Shown here: piece after piece, positions 17,064 through 26,366 of the stretch
Position numbering within the stretch: the stretch's first letter is position 1
Layout: every line of letters starts with the position of its first letter
Origin: JBCBDX01 sp039815825
GTDB lineage: Bacteria; Pseudomonadota; Alphaproteobacteria; Rhizobiales; Rhizobiaceae
Length of the DNA: 42,815 bases
Assembly: GCA_039815825.1 (NCBI GenBank)
Contig: JBCBYO010000028.1
Span: 1-42,815, forward strand
Direction of reading: 5' to 3'
Program-made: the position numbers and the translations under genes
The notes under the pieces: generated by a model
Seen by the model: the letters and a program-made list of their open reading frames with translations, nothing else
Told to the model about the DNA's origin: nothing
The model's database searches: none

Positions 17064-17561
17064 ATGTCTATCTTCGCTGTGTTCGCAAGCCTAATTGGCA
17101 TAGCTGTAGTCGTGTTTGTCATTGTCGGACCCGCTACCATTTGGCGCCAGATCTACGGAGACCCCGATCTGGGACCATTTGAACTGGCAACACTGGAAAG
17201 GTCCGCCAGACCCCATGACGGTCTCTTATCTACGCCGGGCGCATGCCCGCCTTCCCTCAAAGCCGATGGTGAATTGCCCAGTTTTGAAGACGACCCAGCA
17301 TCAGTTCTGACCCGTTTGGCCGAGCACATTAAAGCCCTCGACGGCGCACCAACACCTTTTAGCGATAACATCGCAAACGGATCAATCCGCTATGTCACAT
17401 GGTCACCGACGATGAAGTTTCCCGATACCACCCAGTTTTGGGCCATCCCCCTGGCAGACGGGAAAACAGGTTTGGTCGCTTACGCAAAAGCGCAAGTGGG
17501 CCATTCAGATTTTGGCGTGAACTTGCATCGGTTGAAGACTTGGACTGAAGGCTTCAGCTAA
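17064..17561 (+). CDS. DUF1499 family protein, membrane-anchored
   Basis: A 165-residue protein with one N-terminal transmembrane segment (about 3-25) and a DUF1499 domain (about 60-163). The diagnostic C-terminal part is RYVTWSPTMKFPDT followed by GHSDFGVNLHRLKTW, matching the family ending with conserved Asp-x-Gly-x-Asn and Arg. The function of the family is unknown. AGGGATAA lies 7 bp before the ATG. It follows the sugar dehydrogenase closely and is likely in the same transcript; the next gene is convergent, 5 bp beyond its stop. Confidence 0.88.
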   Translation: MSIFAVFASLIGIAVVVFVIVGPATIWRQIYGDPDLGPFELATLERSARPHDGLLSTPGACPPSLKADGELPSFEDDPASVLTRLAEHIKALDGAPTPFSDNIANGSIRYVTWSPTMKFPDTTQFWAIPLADGKTGLVAYAKAQVGHSDFGVNLHRLKTWTEGFS

Positions 17562-17566
17562 GAGCT

Positions 17567-18148
17567 TCACTGCCAGCCTGGCTCGCCGTTTAAACGCCGT
17601 CTCGTTGCCTCATCGACAATCTGTCGAATGGCCTGCAAAAGCGGCGGATCTTTTGTCCAAGCCTCCCCATAGGAAAGATTGAAAGCATAATCGAAATCGG
17701 CCGGATTGGCGCCCTGTGTGTGCTGCAAGATCGTTTCGAGCTTGTCGAAGCCTTTCGCCAATTTCGCTTCCAACGTTTGCCCTGCAGCGTATTCATCAAA
17801 CAGGTCGAGAAATTTATCTCGCAGCCCGACCGGCAGATCGCTGATCAGTTTTTGAAAATCAGCACGTTCGCGCGCGTCGCGCCCATCGTCGGGAACCTGA
17901 AAAATGGCCGGAACATCACCTTCATAGACCTCGCCCAAATCATGAACGATCAGAAGACTGAGCAACCGTTCGACATCAACGCCATCGAGAAGGTCGGAAA
18001 AAGCGAGTGCAAAAAGACAAACACGCCAAGTGTGTTCCGCTGTACTTTCTTTTGCGCCGTTTCCGGTAAAGCCGGATCTGAGCGTATCTTTCAAGCGCTC
18101 AGATTCACGCAAGAACGCCAGTCGCTGTTCGATACTATCGCGGTTCAT
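17567..18148 (-). CDS. HD-domain phosphohydrolase (YfbR-like)
   Basis: A 193-residue protein of the HD_3 type. The metal-binding set is visible: EHTWRV (His, near 36), VHDLGEVYEGD (His-Asp pair with the following Glu and Asp, near 64-74), and a later Asp in FDKLETILQHTQ. Relatives are 5'-deoxynucleotidases or other nucleotide phosphatases; the substrate here is not known. The start is ATG 18148, which overlaps the stop of the DUF1176 gene as ATGA, implying translational coupling; the longer frame start at 18184 would lie inside that gene. Confidence 0.88.
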   Translation of the reverse strand: MNRDSIEQRLAFLRESERLKDTLRSGFTGNGAKESTAEHTWRVCLFALAFSDLLDGVDVERLLSLLIVHDLGEVYEGDVPAIFQVPDDGRDARERADFQKLISDLPVGLRDKFLDLFDEYAAGQTLEAKLAKGFDKLETILQHTQGANPADFDYAFNLSYGEAWTKDPPLLQAIRQIVDEATRRRLNGEPGWQ

Positions 18149-19230
18149 CGAACCGTTGCAGCTTGTGGCCAAACCGGCACCCAAGCGGGTGCATCGAGGT
18201 CACCGATACCATCACATGTGTCTTTCACGCGAGATGAGGTCAGCTGAATGTTGGCTTCAAATGCGTCACCTTGAACAGACCAGCGACGAATTTCCCCGCA
18301 GTCACCGACGCCACGGCCTTTAAAGAAAGAAACCAACTCGCCTTCCTCCGGGTCCCATTCCAGATTATAGACATAGTAAGTGGCAGAGGGATTGCCGTCG
18401 ATGACGACCGGCAACATGTGCGGCACGTAGGCGGACCCAAAACGTTGAAAAACGCTGTACGGCTGATTGTAGGCACCACCTCGTGTACATGGAAAAGCAA
18501 CGAAGCCCGTGGAATCTGACAATTGCAGTTCAAACCCGCCGACGCGACCTGCCAGCGTCGTATCCATCTGGCCACAAAGTCGATCTTCGAAATTGTAGTA
18601 AGTGATTAATCCGGCAGGCACCCGGTTGAGCTGACGCCAAGCCACGTTGGTTGCTTCTGCTGCACCAGCCCCAGAACGTTCCCCATCAAGCGCGAGCTGC
18701 AGCGCATCATCATTACCAATGCGCCCCTGAACTTCATCCATGAAAATCACACCCGCTACAAACCCGGATAAAGAATAGGTTGCTGTAGATTGGCCACGGC
18801 GCGTACGATAGGTAACCCGCATTTCAATCCCGGAAGCAGCAGCGGTAAAGAACTGTTCAACGGCAGGGTTTGCGGACAGTTGATATTCGCCACTGGCGGC
18901 ACGGTAACGCAGCTCATCAACAGGAACTGATATAACCGCGTCACCATCAATATCGATCGACACGGACGAACCAGCAGCAAGTGCTTCCCGCAACGTTAAA
19001 AACAATGAAACGGGTGCATCAGTCGCAGCCGAGCGCCGAAGGCCGATATTGTACAATGAGACAGCCGGATTAACGATATAAAGGTCACATCGCAGCGCGT
19101 TGTTACAGGAAACATTGACGTCCCGGATCCGCTTAAACTGATTGGCTTCAGAAGACGTTGTTTGGAAAATCGTGACGATAACCGCGGCCATCAGCATCCA
19201 AATGATCGTCGAAAATTTTGTAATCGGCAT
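18145..19230 (-). CDS. DUF1176 family periplasmic protein
   Basis: A 361-residue exported protein. A hydrophobic signal segment covers about residues 5-24 and is followed by SSEANQF. The family pattern is clear: VSCNNALRCDLY at the N-terminus with its Cys pair, and LEWDPEEGELVSFFKGRGVGDCG near the C-terminus followed by RRWSV and FEAN. DUF1176 has no established biochemical role. ATG 19230 is preferred to the TTG at 19239. The gene ends in an ATGA overlap with the HD hydrolase. Confidence 0.87.
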   Translation of the reverse strand: MPITKFSTIIWMLMAAVIVTIFQTTSSEANQFKRIRDVNVSCNNALRCDLYIVNPAVSLYNIGLRRSAATDAPVSLFLTLREALAAGSSVSIDIDGDAVISVPVDELRYRAASGEYQLSANPAVEQFFTAAASGIEMRVTYRTRRGQSTATYSLSGFVAGVIFMDEVQGRIGNDDALQLALDGERSGAGAAEATNVAWRQLNRVPAGLITYYNFEDRLCGQMDTTLAGRVGGFELQLSDSTGFVAFPCTRGGAYNQPYSVFQRFGSAYVPHMLPVVIDGNPSATYYVYNLEWDPEEGELVSFFKGRGVGDCGEIRRWSVQGDAFEANIQLTSSRVKDTCDGIGDLDAPAWVPVWPQAATVR

Positions 19231-19303
19231 CGTAAGCAAGCCCGTTATTCCAGTCTAACGGATATGGTGTTTTACAACCGGACTTTAAGGGCGCAAGAGC
19301 CGA

Positions 19304-20932
19304 TTATGCCGCATAAGCGGTCACAAGATCCATTTCCTCGCCCGTATCAGTCAAGATCATTTCATTGACCTGCTTGTGCCCAACACGGCTATTGAGCTTT
19401 TCGTAATGCTCGCAAAACAGGCCAATAGCAGCGTCAGCGCTTACCGGCCTTGCCATGTGAAACCCTTGGGCAAAGTCGACCCGAAGTGCCATCAACGCTT
19501 CGACTTGTTTGTGATTTTCGATCCCCTCGGCAACAGTCTTCATCCCGAGGCTATGGGCTGTGCGCACAAGCATCCGCACCATTGACAGCGCGCGTTGGTT
19601 ATCGGGCAGACCGTCGATGAAGTATTTGTCGATTTTAATCTCGTTTGGCGCCATCGCTGTGATGGTCGACAACCCGTTGTGACCCGTTCCCACATCGTCG
19701 ATTGCCACGTGCACGCCCATCTGCTGCAGCTCTTGCGTGGTCAAACGCGCTTGTGCCAAATCAGTTATTTCCTGCCGCTCAGTAACCTCGATGGTCACCC
19801 GATCCGGCGCGATACAAGATGCCTCCAACGCATGCTTAAAATTTACGACAAAAGTAGTTTCAGTGAATGTATCCGGCGCAACGTTAAACGCAAAACGTAG
19901 TCCGGCGAAACGATCGATCAGCTTCTCCATTGATTTGCCGGTCTGTTTGATCAGGGACCGCAACAAAAATGGTGACAAGTCATAGCGCTCAACCTCGGCT
20001 ATGAATTCCGATGGACCTACTATCTGGCCACTGGGTTTCACCCATCGCGACAAAACCTCGAAGCTGTGGATACCGCCCGTGTTCAAGTCTAAAACAGGTT
20101 GGAAATATGGTTGTATCTCGCCTGACTCAATTGCACGTTTAATAATATCCGATGGCCGATCGGGCATGATAAATCGTGTCGTAAAAAGATAGCCCGCCAA
20201 GAAGAAAACAAAAACCACCAGTAGGCTCATCGCTGGCCCCAATGCCATCTCCTCCGTCCACAAGTGCGTGGCTGGAACATCGAGCATATAGGCATATGGA
20301 TAAAGAGCGGAGCCAACTGTAAACTGGTGACGTTTTATAGCACCGGTATCGGTGCCGAAGCTTGGTGTGCCAACCATGACTTCGCCATTGTCCAGGACAA
20401 AAGCAGCATTGGCACCGGTGATTATGTCTGGATCAATTGTGGCTGCAACATAGGTGTTCGCGCTGATAAGCGCGATCACATCCGATGCCCCGTCGTCAAC
20501 AATACGCGAAACACCAACACCACCATACTGATCTGGTAGCGTCCATAACCGAATGGCGTTGGCATCAGAGTATTGAGCGCCTTCCTTGAGAAAATCAGAA
20601 GAGACTTTCGTCGCTGCATAACCAGATGATGAGCAAGTCATGTCCCCATCAACAACAATGATTGCTTTGAGCTGCGTTGACAAAAAAACAAGCTGATCGA
20701 ACGCATCACGCGAGTCGACAGAACAGCTTTCTTGCCCGCGTGCCCGCACAAGATCACCCACTGAAATGGCTTCGGCGATCGAACTATCCAACAGCTTAAC
20801 CGCGGCTGTCGCTGATCCGTTGAGGGTACCCAACTTTGAGTGATGCGCTGCTTGATTGTATGCAACCGAAACCACGCCTATCAGCGCAGCTGTAAGAATA
20901 ACCGATATTCCAAATTGCAGTAATTGGCGCAC
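19304..20932 (-). CDS. Membrane-bound CSS-motif EAL c-di-GMP phosphodiesterase
   Basis: A 542-residue inner-membrane protein. A transmembrane helix lies near 7-26 and a second near 234-255. The periplasmic loop between them carries the CSS-type Cys pair (ESCSVDSRDAF and GDMTCSSSGY), which in Pdc-type phosphodiesterases forms a DsbA-controlled disulfide. The EAL domain (about 270-510) keeps FEVLSRW, AFNVAP, EVTER, IDDVGTGHNGL, IKIDKYFID and AEGIE, so hydrolytic activity is likely. The start is GTG 20932 with AGGGGG upstream. The first Cys motif reads CSV rather than CSS. It probably links envelope redox state to c-di-GMP breakdown. Confidence 0.92.
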   Translation of the reverse strand: MRQLLQFGISVILTAALIGVVSVAYNQAAHHSKLGTLNGSATAAVKLLDSSIAEAISVGDLVRARGQESCSVDSRDAFDQLVFLSTQLKAIIVVDGDMTCSSSGYAATKVSSDFLKEGAQYSDANAIRLWTLPDQYGGVGVSRIVDDGASDVIALISANTYVAATIDPDIITGANAAFVLDNGEVMVGTPSFGTDTGAIKRHQFTVGSALYPYAYMLDVPATHLWTEEMALGPAMSLLVVFVFFLAGYLFTTRFIMPDRPSDIIKRAIESGEIQPYFQPVLDLNTGGIHSFEVLSRWVKPSGQIVGPSEFIAEVERYDLSPFLLRSLIKQTGKSMEKLIDRFAGLRFAFNVAPDTFTETTFVVNFKHALEASCIAPDRVTIEVTERQEITDLAQARLTTQELQQMGVHVAIDDVGTGHNGLSTITAMAPNEIKIDKYFIDGLPDNQRALSMVRMLVRTAHSLGMKTVAEGIENHKQVEALMALRVDFAQGFHMARPVSADAAIGLFCEHYEKLNSRVGHKQVNEMILTDTGEEMDLVTAYAA

Positions 20933-21139
20933 CGCTACCCCCTACTTGAATTTGGACCTTCTCCTATTCGTCTTAAGTCCTCGTAAAATTTTACATGTCG
21001 AAATTTCCAAGGTCGTTAAGTATTTTTGTCACATGACCCAGACAGAGTTGGGCGAAAACAAGCAGTGCGAGGCCGGTTGGAAGAGTTAAACCAAGCTTGA
21101 AAAGGCGCTGATAATATCGCCGGGGCATGGTCTTTTCCA

Positions 21140-22354
21140 TTAGTCCGGCGCGATCATCCGATCTTCCATCGCCAAATGTAATTCAGCGCCAGAATAGGGA
21201 TGTGCCCTGGCAACTTCCTCATCGACAACGACACCAATACCTGGCGTGTCAGGTACAATCGTATAGCCGTCGTCTAACTGCAGTGGCTGCTGCAACAATG
21301 ATGCGTGGAAGCCACTCCAGTCCTTGATAGCTTCCAAGATCAGGAAGTTGGGAAGGGTCGCTGCCAGCTGGATATTGGCCGCCGCCACAATCGGACCGCA
21401 ATAACAGTGCGGAGCAACCTGCGCATGATACACCTCAGCCAACGCGGCGATTTTCTTAGATTCCAAAAGACCACCTGAGCGTCCTGTATTTGGCTGGATG
21501 ATCTGAACGCCTTGGTTGGCTAATACCTGATGGAACTCATATTTCGTCGTTAGCCGCTCGCCTGCAGCGATGGGGATTGAAGTTTGCCGCGCGATGATGG
21601 CCATCGAGTTTGCGACATCTGGCGGACAAGGTTCCTCGAACCAAAGCGGATCGTAGGGTTCGATGGCCTTTGCCATCCGTGCCGCGCCAGACGGCGTGAA
21701 CTGCCCGTGGGTTCCAAACAAAATGTCGGCACGTGTACCCACCGCATCCCGTACCGCTTTCACCATCGCCACGGACCGTTCAATATCAACGAGTGCCGGT
21801 TGGTGTGGGTCATAAATCGTATAGGGCCCGGCAGGGTCAAACTTGATGGCTGTAAACCCTTGCTCAACCCATTTGACAGCGTTTTCAGCTGCCAACTCCG
21901 CATCATTGTAAACACTGCGGCCGCTCGTCTCTGACGGATAAATCGGTCCTTCAGCGGGGTAGAGATAGGTATAAGATCGAAGTCGCTCCTGAACCGCGCC
22001 ACCGAGCAATTTGTGAACCGGAACATCAAGTGCTTTGCCCACAACATCCCAACACGCAATTTCTAGAGCGCTATAACAGCCCATCATGGAAACATCTGGC
22101 CGTTGGGTGAACCCGGACGAATAACAACGCCGGAAAAAGGCCTCTATGTCGCGTGGATCGTAACCGATCAAATGCCGCTCCGCGACATCCTCAATCATCT
22201 TGGCGGTCGTGTGCGGGCCAAACGTTGCGTTGTAAGCTTCACCCCATCCGACAATACCGTCATCGCTCGTCAACTTCACAAATATAAAATAGCGACCGCC
22301 CGGAGTGCCAGGCGGGGTTCCAGTTACAATGGTTTCAACGGCAGCAATCTTCAT
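21140..22354 (-). CDS. Enolase-superfamily dehydratase (galactonate dehydratase-like)
   Basis: A 404-residue mandelate racemase/muconate lactonizing enzyme family member. The capping domain covers about 1-115 and the barrel follows, with AIKFDPAGPY, FGTHGQF, LWFEEPCPPD, AAGERLTTKYEF, IIQPNTGRSGG and the catalytic-His motif APHCYCGP. Such enzymes dehydrate aldonic acids. The GalD-like order of motifs suggests a sugar acid substrate, not identifiable by eye. Aligned on GalD, the position of the first metal ligand (Asp in VDFHG) reads Gly in FGTHG, so metal binding may differ. It follows an alcohol dehydrogenase gene by 9 bp and is likely in one operon with it. Confidence 0.87.
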   Translation of the reverse strand: MKIAAVETIVTGTPPGTPGGRYFIFVKLTSDDGIVGWGEAYNATFGPHTTAKMIEDVAERHLIGYDPRDIEAFFRRCYSSGFTQRPDVSMMGCYSALEIACWDVVGKALDVPVHKLLGGAVQERLRSYTYLYPAEGPIYPSETSGRSVYNDAELAAENAVKWVEQGFTAIKFDPAGPYTIYDPHQPALVDIERSVAMVKAVRDAVGTRADILFGTHGQFTPSGAARMAKAIEPYDPLWFEEPCPPDVANSMAIIARQTSIPIAAGERLTTKYEFHQVLANQGVQIIQPNTGRSGGLLESKKIAALAEVYHAQVAPHCYCGPIVAAANIQLAATLPNFLILEAIKDWSGFHASLLQQPLQLDDGYTIVPDTPGIGVVVDEEVARAHPYSGAELHLAMEDRMIAPD

Positions 22355-22363
22355 TGCGTCAGC

Positions 22364-23458
22364 CTAATCGAAAACGATGACATTGCGCAGCGCTTTTCCA
22401 GATTTGGTTGACGCGATAGCCTCATTGATTTCCTCCAAACGAAACCGCCCGGAGATCATGTCGTCCAGTTTCAGCACACCGGCCTGATAAAGCGAAAACA
22501 GCTGAGGCACATCACGATTAATTTTGGCCGAGCCCATTTTGGAACCAATCAACTTCTGCGACCACCCTGCGAAGCTGGCAGGATTGTAATTGTTCATTGT
22601 ATCTGCGTGCGGCATGCCGACAATTACAACACAGCCGCCTTTGCCGATGTAACCAGTCGCGGCCTCGATCGCCGCACCGGATCCCACAGTGACAAAAACA
22701 TAGTCCGCCCACCGGCCATCTGAAGCTGCTTGTATAACTTCAGCCGCATTGCCGCACTGGGGATTGACGATATGCGTGGCGCCATACTGCTTGGCTGCCA
22801 AGAGCTTACCATCATCCAGATCGACCGCCGTAATACTTGCTGCCCCGGCGTGACGGGCGCCCTGTACCGTATTGAGGCCGACACCGCCGCATCCAACAAC
22901 CACCGCATGCGCACCGGCAGGCATGTTTGCTGTGTTTGTCACCGCCCCGAAACCGGTCAGCACACCACACGCCACCAGACTGCCCACCTCAAAGCTAACC
23001 CCATCGGGCAAGGGGCTGACTTGGCTTTGCTCGACGACAATCGCTTCGGCAAAAGCGCCGGTACGCATGGCCTGCGTTAGTGGGGCACCATCCAAATCCT
23101 GCAGCGGTGTATTTTCATCAAGCGGGAAGACCTCCTCGCACATGAACTCCTCATCGCGCTTGCAGTAATGGCATTGGTGGCACGCACGCACCAATGTTGC
23201 GATCACACGGTCACCCACCTGATAGCGCGAAACACCGGAACCCACGGCTTGCACAATGCCTGCCGCTTCGTGCCCCAGCACCATCGGCAGGTCGCCACCC
23301 CAACCACCTTCGGCAAAGGTGATATCAGAATGGCAAATGCCGCATGCTTTCAGTCGGATCAAAATCTCGCCGGGGCCGGGACTGGCCAAGGTCACATCTT
23401 CAACGACAAGGGGCGCACCGAACTCTCGACACACCGCCGCTTTCACCGTGATCGTCAT
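22364..23458 (-). CDS. Zinc-dependent alcohol dehydrogenase
   Basis: A 364-residue medium-chain dehydrogenase. Catalytic zinc ligands appear in CGICHSD (Cys) and GHEAAG (His-Glu), with a later Cys in VACGVLTG. The structural zinc lobe has the four-Cys set CHQCHYCKRDEEFMC. The NAD(P) fold begins at VVVGCGGVGLNTVQ (near 187) and continues with VDLDD, the Asp favouring NAD. The longer loop after the structural lobe (EEVFPLDENTPLQ) is typical of class III-like members. The substrate is unknown; pairing with an aldonate dehydratase suggests oxidation of a sugar or related alcohol. Confidence 0.92.
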   Translation of the reverse strand: MTITVKAAVCREFGAPLVVEDVTLASPGPGEILIRLKACGICHSDITFAEGGWGGDLPMVLGHEAAGIVQAVGSGVSRYQVGDRVIATLVRACHQCHYCKRDEEFMCEEVFPLDENTPLQDLDGAPLTQAMRTGAFAEAIVVEQSQVSPLPDGVSFEVGSLVACGVLTGFGAVTNTANMPAGAHAVVVGCGGVGLNTVQGARHAGAASITAVDLDDGKLLAAKQYGATHIVNPQCGNAAEVIQAASDGRWADYVFVTVGSGAAIEAATGYIGKGGCVVIVGMPHADTMNNYNPASFAGWSQKLIGSKMGSAKINRDVPQLFSLYQAGVLKLDDMISGRFRLEEINEAIASTKSGKALRNVIVFD

Positions 23459-23576
23459 GGGGAAACAACACCTTGTGCCTGGCTCGTCCAGATCACCGTA
23501 TGGGTCTGTCTAAAAACCGGAATAGCGATTTACGACATGCATTGACGTTTTGAGCGACAAAGGCCAAGCGTTGACG

Positions 23577-23966
23577 ATGAACGAAGGATCTACAGAAAAG
23601 CCGGTTGGCCAATTAACACTGCGGACGCTCGCCATGCCTGCCGATACCAACGCTGCCGGCGATATTTTTGGCGGTTGGGTGATGGCACAAATGGATTTGG
23701 CGTGCGGCATCGCTGGTGCCGAACGCGCCGATGGCCGCATCGTTACTGCCGCCGTCAACGAGATGAGCTTTGCCAGCCCGGTGAAAGTCGGAGACACGCT
23801 TTCAATCTACACCTCGGTAGAACGGGTCGGTCGCACCTCCATGGTGCTGTATGTGGAAGCGTGGGCGCAGCGGTACCTGACGTCCTCAAGTGAACGCGTC
23901 ACCTTTGCGCGTTTCACAATGGTGCATATCGGCGAAGACGGAAAACCAAAACGCATTCCGGTGTAA
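23577..23966 (+). CDS. yciA: Acyl-CoA thioesterase, YciA type
   Basis: A 129-residue hotdog-fold thioesterase. The family core is clear: LRTLAMPADTNAAGDIFGGW (residues 14-33, with the catalytic Asp and the hotdog helix start), MAQMDLACG, RIVTAAVNEMSFASPVKVGD, and the C-terminal FTMVHIGEDGKPKRIP. It hydrolyses a broad range of acyl-CoAs in the cytoplasm, probably limiting CoA sequestration. ATG 23577 is chosen because it fits the usual YciA N-terminus; a TTG nine codons earlier is possible. Its stop lies 2 bp from the stop of the convergent GT39 gene. Confidence 0.93.
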   Translation: MNEGSTEKPVGQLTLRTLAMPADTNAAGDIFGGWVMAQMDLACGIAGAERADGRIVTAAVNEMSFASPVKVGDTLSIYTSVERVGRTSMVLYVEAWAQRYLTSSSERVTFARFTMVHIGEDGKPKRIPV

Positions 23967-23968
23967 GA

Positions 23969-25495
23969 TCAATGCGGTCCGCAGCCGCAATGATCCTTGG
24001 CCAACACTACGCGCCAGTCATGAATATCATAGCCGTGTCGCGCGATGGTGAATGCGTCGACCGTTTGTACCAAACCGAAAACTTGAGTAATAATCTCTGT
24101 CTCAGGAAGTGCATCGTCCACCAGAATAAGCGCACTCTTGCCCTTGGCCGCTTTTGCATCAAACCAGAAATCATACTGGTCATTGCGCGGACCGATCTTC
24201 GTGATGTCATCGCGATCGAGCACAAAGCCCAGCATGCCTGCCGTGCGATAGTCGCTGGTCATCAACATGTCGGGCTGATGCGTTTTCTCAAGCTGCTCCA
24301 AACGCGCGCCCACTTCTTCCATGCCATATTGTATATCAACATCGCGCACCGGCACACCATAGGCTGCGTTGAGCGGGTAGAGGCCGAAAACCATGAGGTA
24401 CCAAATGCCGGCGGTGAGCCCGTAGACGACGTGCACGATCACCTCGGCGCGAAACCGCATTAAAAACGCGACCGCCGGCATCACAGCGGCAAAGGCCACC
24501 ATATTCCAATAAACCAGCACCGTGTTGCTGACGGTCAAAAAAGCAAATGCGACGGTCGATGCCAACATGACGAACACACCCGTGCGAGCGAGCGCCGCTG
24601 CCGGGCCTGGCGCAATGGCGAAACGGACCATCAACAACAGCATGCCCGGCCCGAGCATTTGCAGATGATCCATGAGAAAGGACTGGAAGTTGGCCAGCCA
24701 GTTGGAAGCGCCGCGCGTCTCGCCAATTCTGTCAGCCAGATGAAACTGCATGCTGGGCCAACCATGCTCAACATTCCACCAAATGACCGGTGTCTGCATC
24801 AAAGCGATCAACGCAAACCCCGCCCAGACTTGCCAACTTGAAAGCAACGAGCGCCCATCCCGGGTGACGATCAGATAAAGCGCAAAGCCCGCCGCAAGGA
24901 ACACCGCATTGTATTTCGACAAACCGGCGAGCCCCACAAAAAGGCAGGCGGCAAAGAACAACCGCCAATCCATTTTCCCCACGTCGCGGCCCATCAAGAA
25001 CAGCGCCGCAAAATGGATCGCGGCCATGGTGCATAGGATGAGCAGGCAATCCTGAATCGCCAGTGACGTAAAGCGGAGCAGCACAGGTGAAGCAAACCAG
25101 ACGATCAGCGTGATGACTAGCGCATCAACGGCTTTGCCTTCCGGTGCCAAACGTTTGCACCAGTCCCAGGCGATCCAGACCATGCCTGCAAAGGCCAGCA
25201 ACGGCACGAGGCGCAAACTGAAAATCGTGGAACCAAAGATCGGATGCACAATACCTTGGAGCCAAGCCAGCAATGGCGGATGGTCAAAATAAGAAAGCGC
25301 GGGAAACTGTCCCCACATCCAATAGTAACCCTCGTCCGGCAAAACCGGCATCGCGAACACATAAAGCAGCTTCATCACCAAAAGCGGCGTCAGCGCAGCG
25401 ATCAACAATGCGCGCGGCACATCAACAAGGGCCTGCGTGTGTGCGTTGACAGATGTGCTCTTAGGCAACTCTAAATCAGAAGAAACCGCACTCAT
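23969..25495 (-). CDS. GT39-family (ArnT/PMT-like) membrane glycosyltransferase
   Basis: A 508-residue polytopic protein with about ten hydrophobic segments. The first periplasmic loop carries PDEGYYWMWGQFPALSYFDH, the PMT/ArnT signature with the acidic metal-binding and catalytic residues, followed by PPLLAWLQ. Such enzymes use polyprenyl-phosphate sugars to glycosylate lipid A, proteins or other envelope acceptors on the periplasmic side. The soluble C-terminal part (about 400-508) ends in a Cys/His-rich DHCGCGPH, which is unusual. The start is 11 bp after the extensin-like lipoprotein gene, so both are likely in one transcript. Confidence 0.9.
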   Translation of the reverse strand: MSAVSSDLELPKSTSVNAHTQALVDVPRALLIAALTPLLVMKLLYVFAMPVLPDEGYYWMWGQFPALSYFDHPPLLAWLQGIVHPIFGSTIFSLRLVPLLAFAGMVWIAWDWCKRLAPEGKAVDALVITLIVWFASPVLLRFTSLAIQDCLLILCTMAAIHFAALFLMGRDVGKMDWRLFFAACLFVGLAGLSKYNAVFLAAGFALYLIVTRDGRSLLSSWQVWAGFALIALMQTPVIWWNVEHGWPSMQFHLADRIGETRGASNWLANFQSFLMDHLQMLGPGMLLLMVRFAIAPGPAAALARTGVFVMLASTVAFAFLTVSNTVLVYWNMVAFAAVMPAVAFLMRFRAEVIVHVVYGLTAGIWYLMVFGLYPLNAAYGVPVRDVDIQYGMEEVGARLEQLEKTHQPDMLMTSDYRTAGMLGFVLDRDDITKIGPRNDQYDFWFDAKAAKGKSALILVDDALPETEIITQVFGLVQTVDAFTIARHGYDIHDWRVVLAKDHCGCGPH

Positions 25496-25506
25496 CCGGA
25501 TCCGCC

Positions 25507-26271
25507 TCAGTCACAATGGCGGTAATTGGAATTGCGTTTGCGCAAGTCAAAATGAAAGTGATCGGCGTGATCAGAATCCGATCCGGGGCCTAAAACGGTC
25601 GTGAAATGATCGCAGGCTTTGGTGCGAACACGGTGGAGATAGGCTTTTTCGCGCAGCGCAAAGAAAGTCGGACGGGCAACGTCAATCACTTTACCACTGT
25701 CCAGCTTAATGGAACCAATATCGATCGCATTGCCGGTCGAGTGCTCCGACCAACGCGATGAGCCGCGAATACGGCGGCACGAATAGGCTGACATTTGCCG
25801 AATTTCCGAGATGCCCGACAAATAACGCGTGCGCGACGCAACTGCGAGATCACCTTGAACCCAACGCGCTGTCTCTTCTGCCATCCCGCAATTGAGAACC
25901 GCAGCAGGTGTCACAGCCACGCCGCGTGCGAGCGTGGTGACTTCAACAGGATGCGCAATGCCGCAATGGGCACCCTCGCGGATCGGTGCCAGATCTTTGT
26001 ATTGAACGCCAAGTCGCTTCAGGCGCGCGCGGCACTGGCGCTCTGAAGCCGACATGCCGCTGGATTGACCACCGCCAAATCCGGGAAGCGAAACTTTGGG
26101 GAGCGAGAATATTGACTGTGTTTGCGCCGTGCGATCGACAGGTTGCCCGCCGCCAACACCGACAGCAGGACGCTTCTCACCACCCGCACAGGCAGCCAGA
26201 ACCAATGCCAAAACCGCAAGACAAGCAATGCGGCAACCAACCGACAACAGTCTCTCTTGGTTTGAAACCAA
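25507..26271 (-). CDS. Extensin-family lipoprotein, M15-like fold
   Basis: A 254-residue exported lipoprotein if started at TTG 26271, where AAGGGATTTGGA precedes the codon and the lipobox VLALVLAAC comes about 28 residues later. The in-frame ATG 26406 would add a 45-residue extension encoded by a repeat that also occurs out of frame elsewhere, so I reject it. The C-terminal domain (about 80-254) is Extensin_C: ERQCRARLKRLGV, LNCGMAEETARWV, then SEHSTGNAIDIG and HADHFHFDL, which supply the His, Asp and His of an M15-like zinc site. It may act on peptidoglycan. A perfect CtrA box lies about 80 bp upstream. Confidence 0.86.
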   Translation of the reverse strand: MVSNQERLLSVGCRIACLAVLALVLAACAGGEKRPAVGVGGGQPVDRTAQTQSIFSLPKVSLPGFGGGQSSGMSASERQCRARLKRLGVQYKDLAPIREGAHCGIAHPVEVTTLARGVAVTPAAVLNCGMAEETARWVQGDLAVASRTRYLSGISEIRQMSAYSCRRIRGSSRWSEHSTGNAIDIGSIKLDSGKVIDVARPTFFALREKAYLHRVRTKACDHFTTVLGPGSDSDHADHFHFDLRKRNSNYRHCD

Positions 26272-26361
26272 TTTTCCAAATCCCTTGGCTCTAAAAGCCC
26301 CCACGCGGGAAACATAGGCTGTCAGGGTGAACGTTCGGTTTGAGAAGCTGGTTAAGAGGGA
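26252..26361. repeat. Imperfect dispersed repeat, copy A
   Basis: About 110 bp matching copy B at 28301-28406 in the same orientation at roughly 75% identity by eye. Shared blocks include CTCTCTTGG, TGAAAC, CCCTTGG, AAAGCCCCCACGC, CAGGGTGAA, GGTTT and TGGTTAAG. This copy covers the 5' end and upstream region of the extensin-like gene. Its identity is unknown; it lacks transposase genes or clear terminal inverted repeats. Confidence 0.75.
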
Positions 26362-26366
26362 GTTAA
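26352..26366 (-). promoter_or_regulatory. CtrA binding-site match
   Basis: In minus-strand reading this is TTAA-CTCCCTC-TTAAC, an exact match to the alphaproteobacterial CtrA consensus TTAA-N7-TTAAC. It lies about 80 bp upstream of the TTG chosen for the extensin-like lipoprotein, a normal promoter distance, and would couple that gene to the cell cycle. It also argues against translation starting at 26406. The corresponding part of repeat copy B keeps only one half-site. Confidence 0.6.

Noticed and set aside
20950..21000. Possible CtrA-like site upstream of the CSS-motif EAL gene
   Set aside because: The sequence reads TTTA-N7-TTAAG on the coding strand, two mismatches from consensus, which is too common in non-coding DNA to call.
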